Source: Salinimicrobium sp963709775
GTDB lineage: Bacteria; Bacteroidota; Bacteroidia; Flavobacteriales; Flavobacteriaceae
DNA length: 64,000 nt
Direction: 5' to 3'
Assembly (NCBI GenBank): GCA_963709775.1
Contig: CAVPXS010000015.1
Location: 59,211-123,210, forward strand
Shown: positions 63,975 to 64,000 of the stretch, piece by piece
How the letters are laid out: every line of letters begins with the position of its first letter
Position numbering within the stretch: position 1 is the stretch's first letter
Notes under the pieces: generated by a model
Database searches by the model: none
Told to the model about the DNA's origin: nothing
What the model saw: the letters and a program-made list of their open reading frames with translations, nothing else
Translations under genes and position numbers: made by a program

Positions 63975-64000
63975 AGAGCTGAATGTCTAAGTTCAGCTCT
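63975..64000 (+). terminator. Terminator-like hairpin at the right edge
   Basis: AGAGCTGAA (63975-63983) and TTCAGCTCT (63992-64000) pair perfectly. The T-tract, if any, is beyond the window. Confidence 0.5.

Noticed and set aside
1..64000. tRNA or rRNA genes
   Set aside because: No T-loop (GGTTCGAATCC-like) with matching stems and no rRNA core sequence was found by eye.

Overview
The window looks like a chromosomal segment of a marine or soil member of the Flavobacteriaceae (Bacteroidetes). The evidence is the moderate-to-low GC content, a Bacteroidetes-type promoter (TTG / TAnnTTTG-like), families typical of the phylum (DUF4494, SatD-DUF3307 pair, LytTR/LytS pair, TPR-linked kinase and cyclase, YitT, SulP, PEP carboxylase) and flavobacterial REP-like intergenic palindromes. 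No rRNA or tRNA gene and no CRISPR array was seen. The exact genus cannot be decided from the sequence.

Layout. 1-7.1 kb: a hemerythrin/PAS sensor (cut by the left edge), glutathione peroxidase, a TrhP-like U32 protein overlapping a small ferredoxin, PEP carboxylase and a YjlB-like cupin. 7.3-16 kb: a glycogen module (GT5 glycogen synthase variant, glycogen phosphorylase) interleaved with a SulP transporter, a frameshifted methyltransferase and a 480-residue protein of unknown function. 16-20.8 kb: HD phosphohydrolase, YitT protein, and a TPR/class III adenylate cyclase whose signal peptide is out of frame. 20.9-28 kb: PhzF, LLM oxidoreductase, a LolD/FtsX-type ABC pair, a frameshifted TesA-like lipoprotein and a membrane-anchored EEP-family protein. 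28-32 kb: three regulators (LuxR-type response regulator, LytTR regulator, LytS-like kinase). 32-43 kb: SRPBCC protein, secreted methyltransferase, APC permease, two tandem paralogous small membrane proteins, S41 protease, DUF3307-SatD operon with a striking three-unit operator, CDGSH protein, TonB-like protein, a MITE-like repeat, DUF4494 and an exonuclease/GIY-YIG fusion. 43-51.4 kb: a Met-rich lipoprotein behind a 26-bp palindrome, DUF998 protein, and a seven-gene TetR-TolC-HlyD-ABC-ABC-permease-permease efflux operon of YbhGFSR type. 51.7-55.6 kb: FNT transporter, MDR oxidoreductase and TPR histidine kinase. 56-64 kb: an accessory-looking end with a double-length UvrA-like gene broken many times in its last quarter, a DUF1206 membrane protein, a RAYT transposase between REP clusters, a CBS-HEPN-like protein and a decayed second copy of the DUF1206 3' end.

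Gene co-operation that the layout supports: glycogen synthesis and breakdown; TrhP with a dedicated ferredoxin; SatD autoregulating itself and DUF3307; TetR controlling its own efflux operon; and LytTR with its adjacent kinase. The most unusual items are the 28-bp-period operator ahead of satD, the RAYT/CBS-HEPN segment bounded by DUF1206 copies, the tandem UvrA-like gene, the pair of unannotated paralogous small membrane proteins, and several single-base frame breaks that could be either real decay or base-calling errors.
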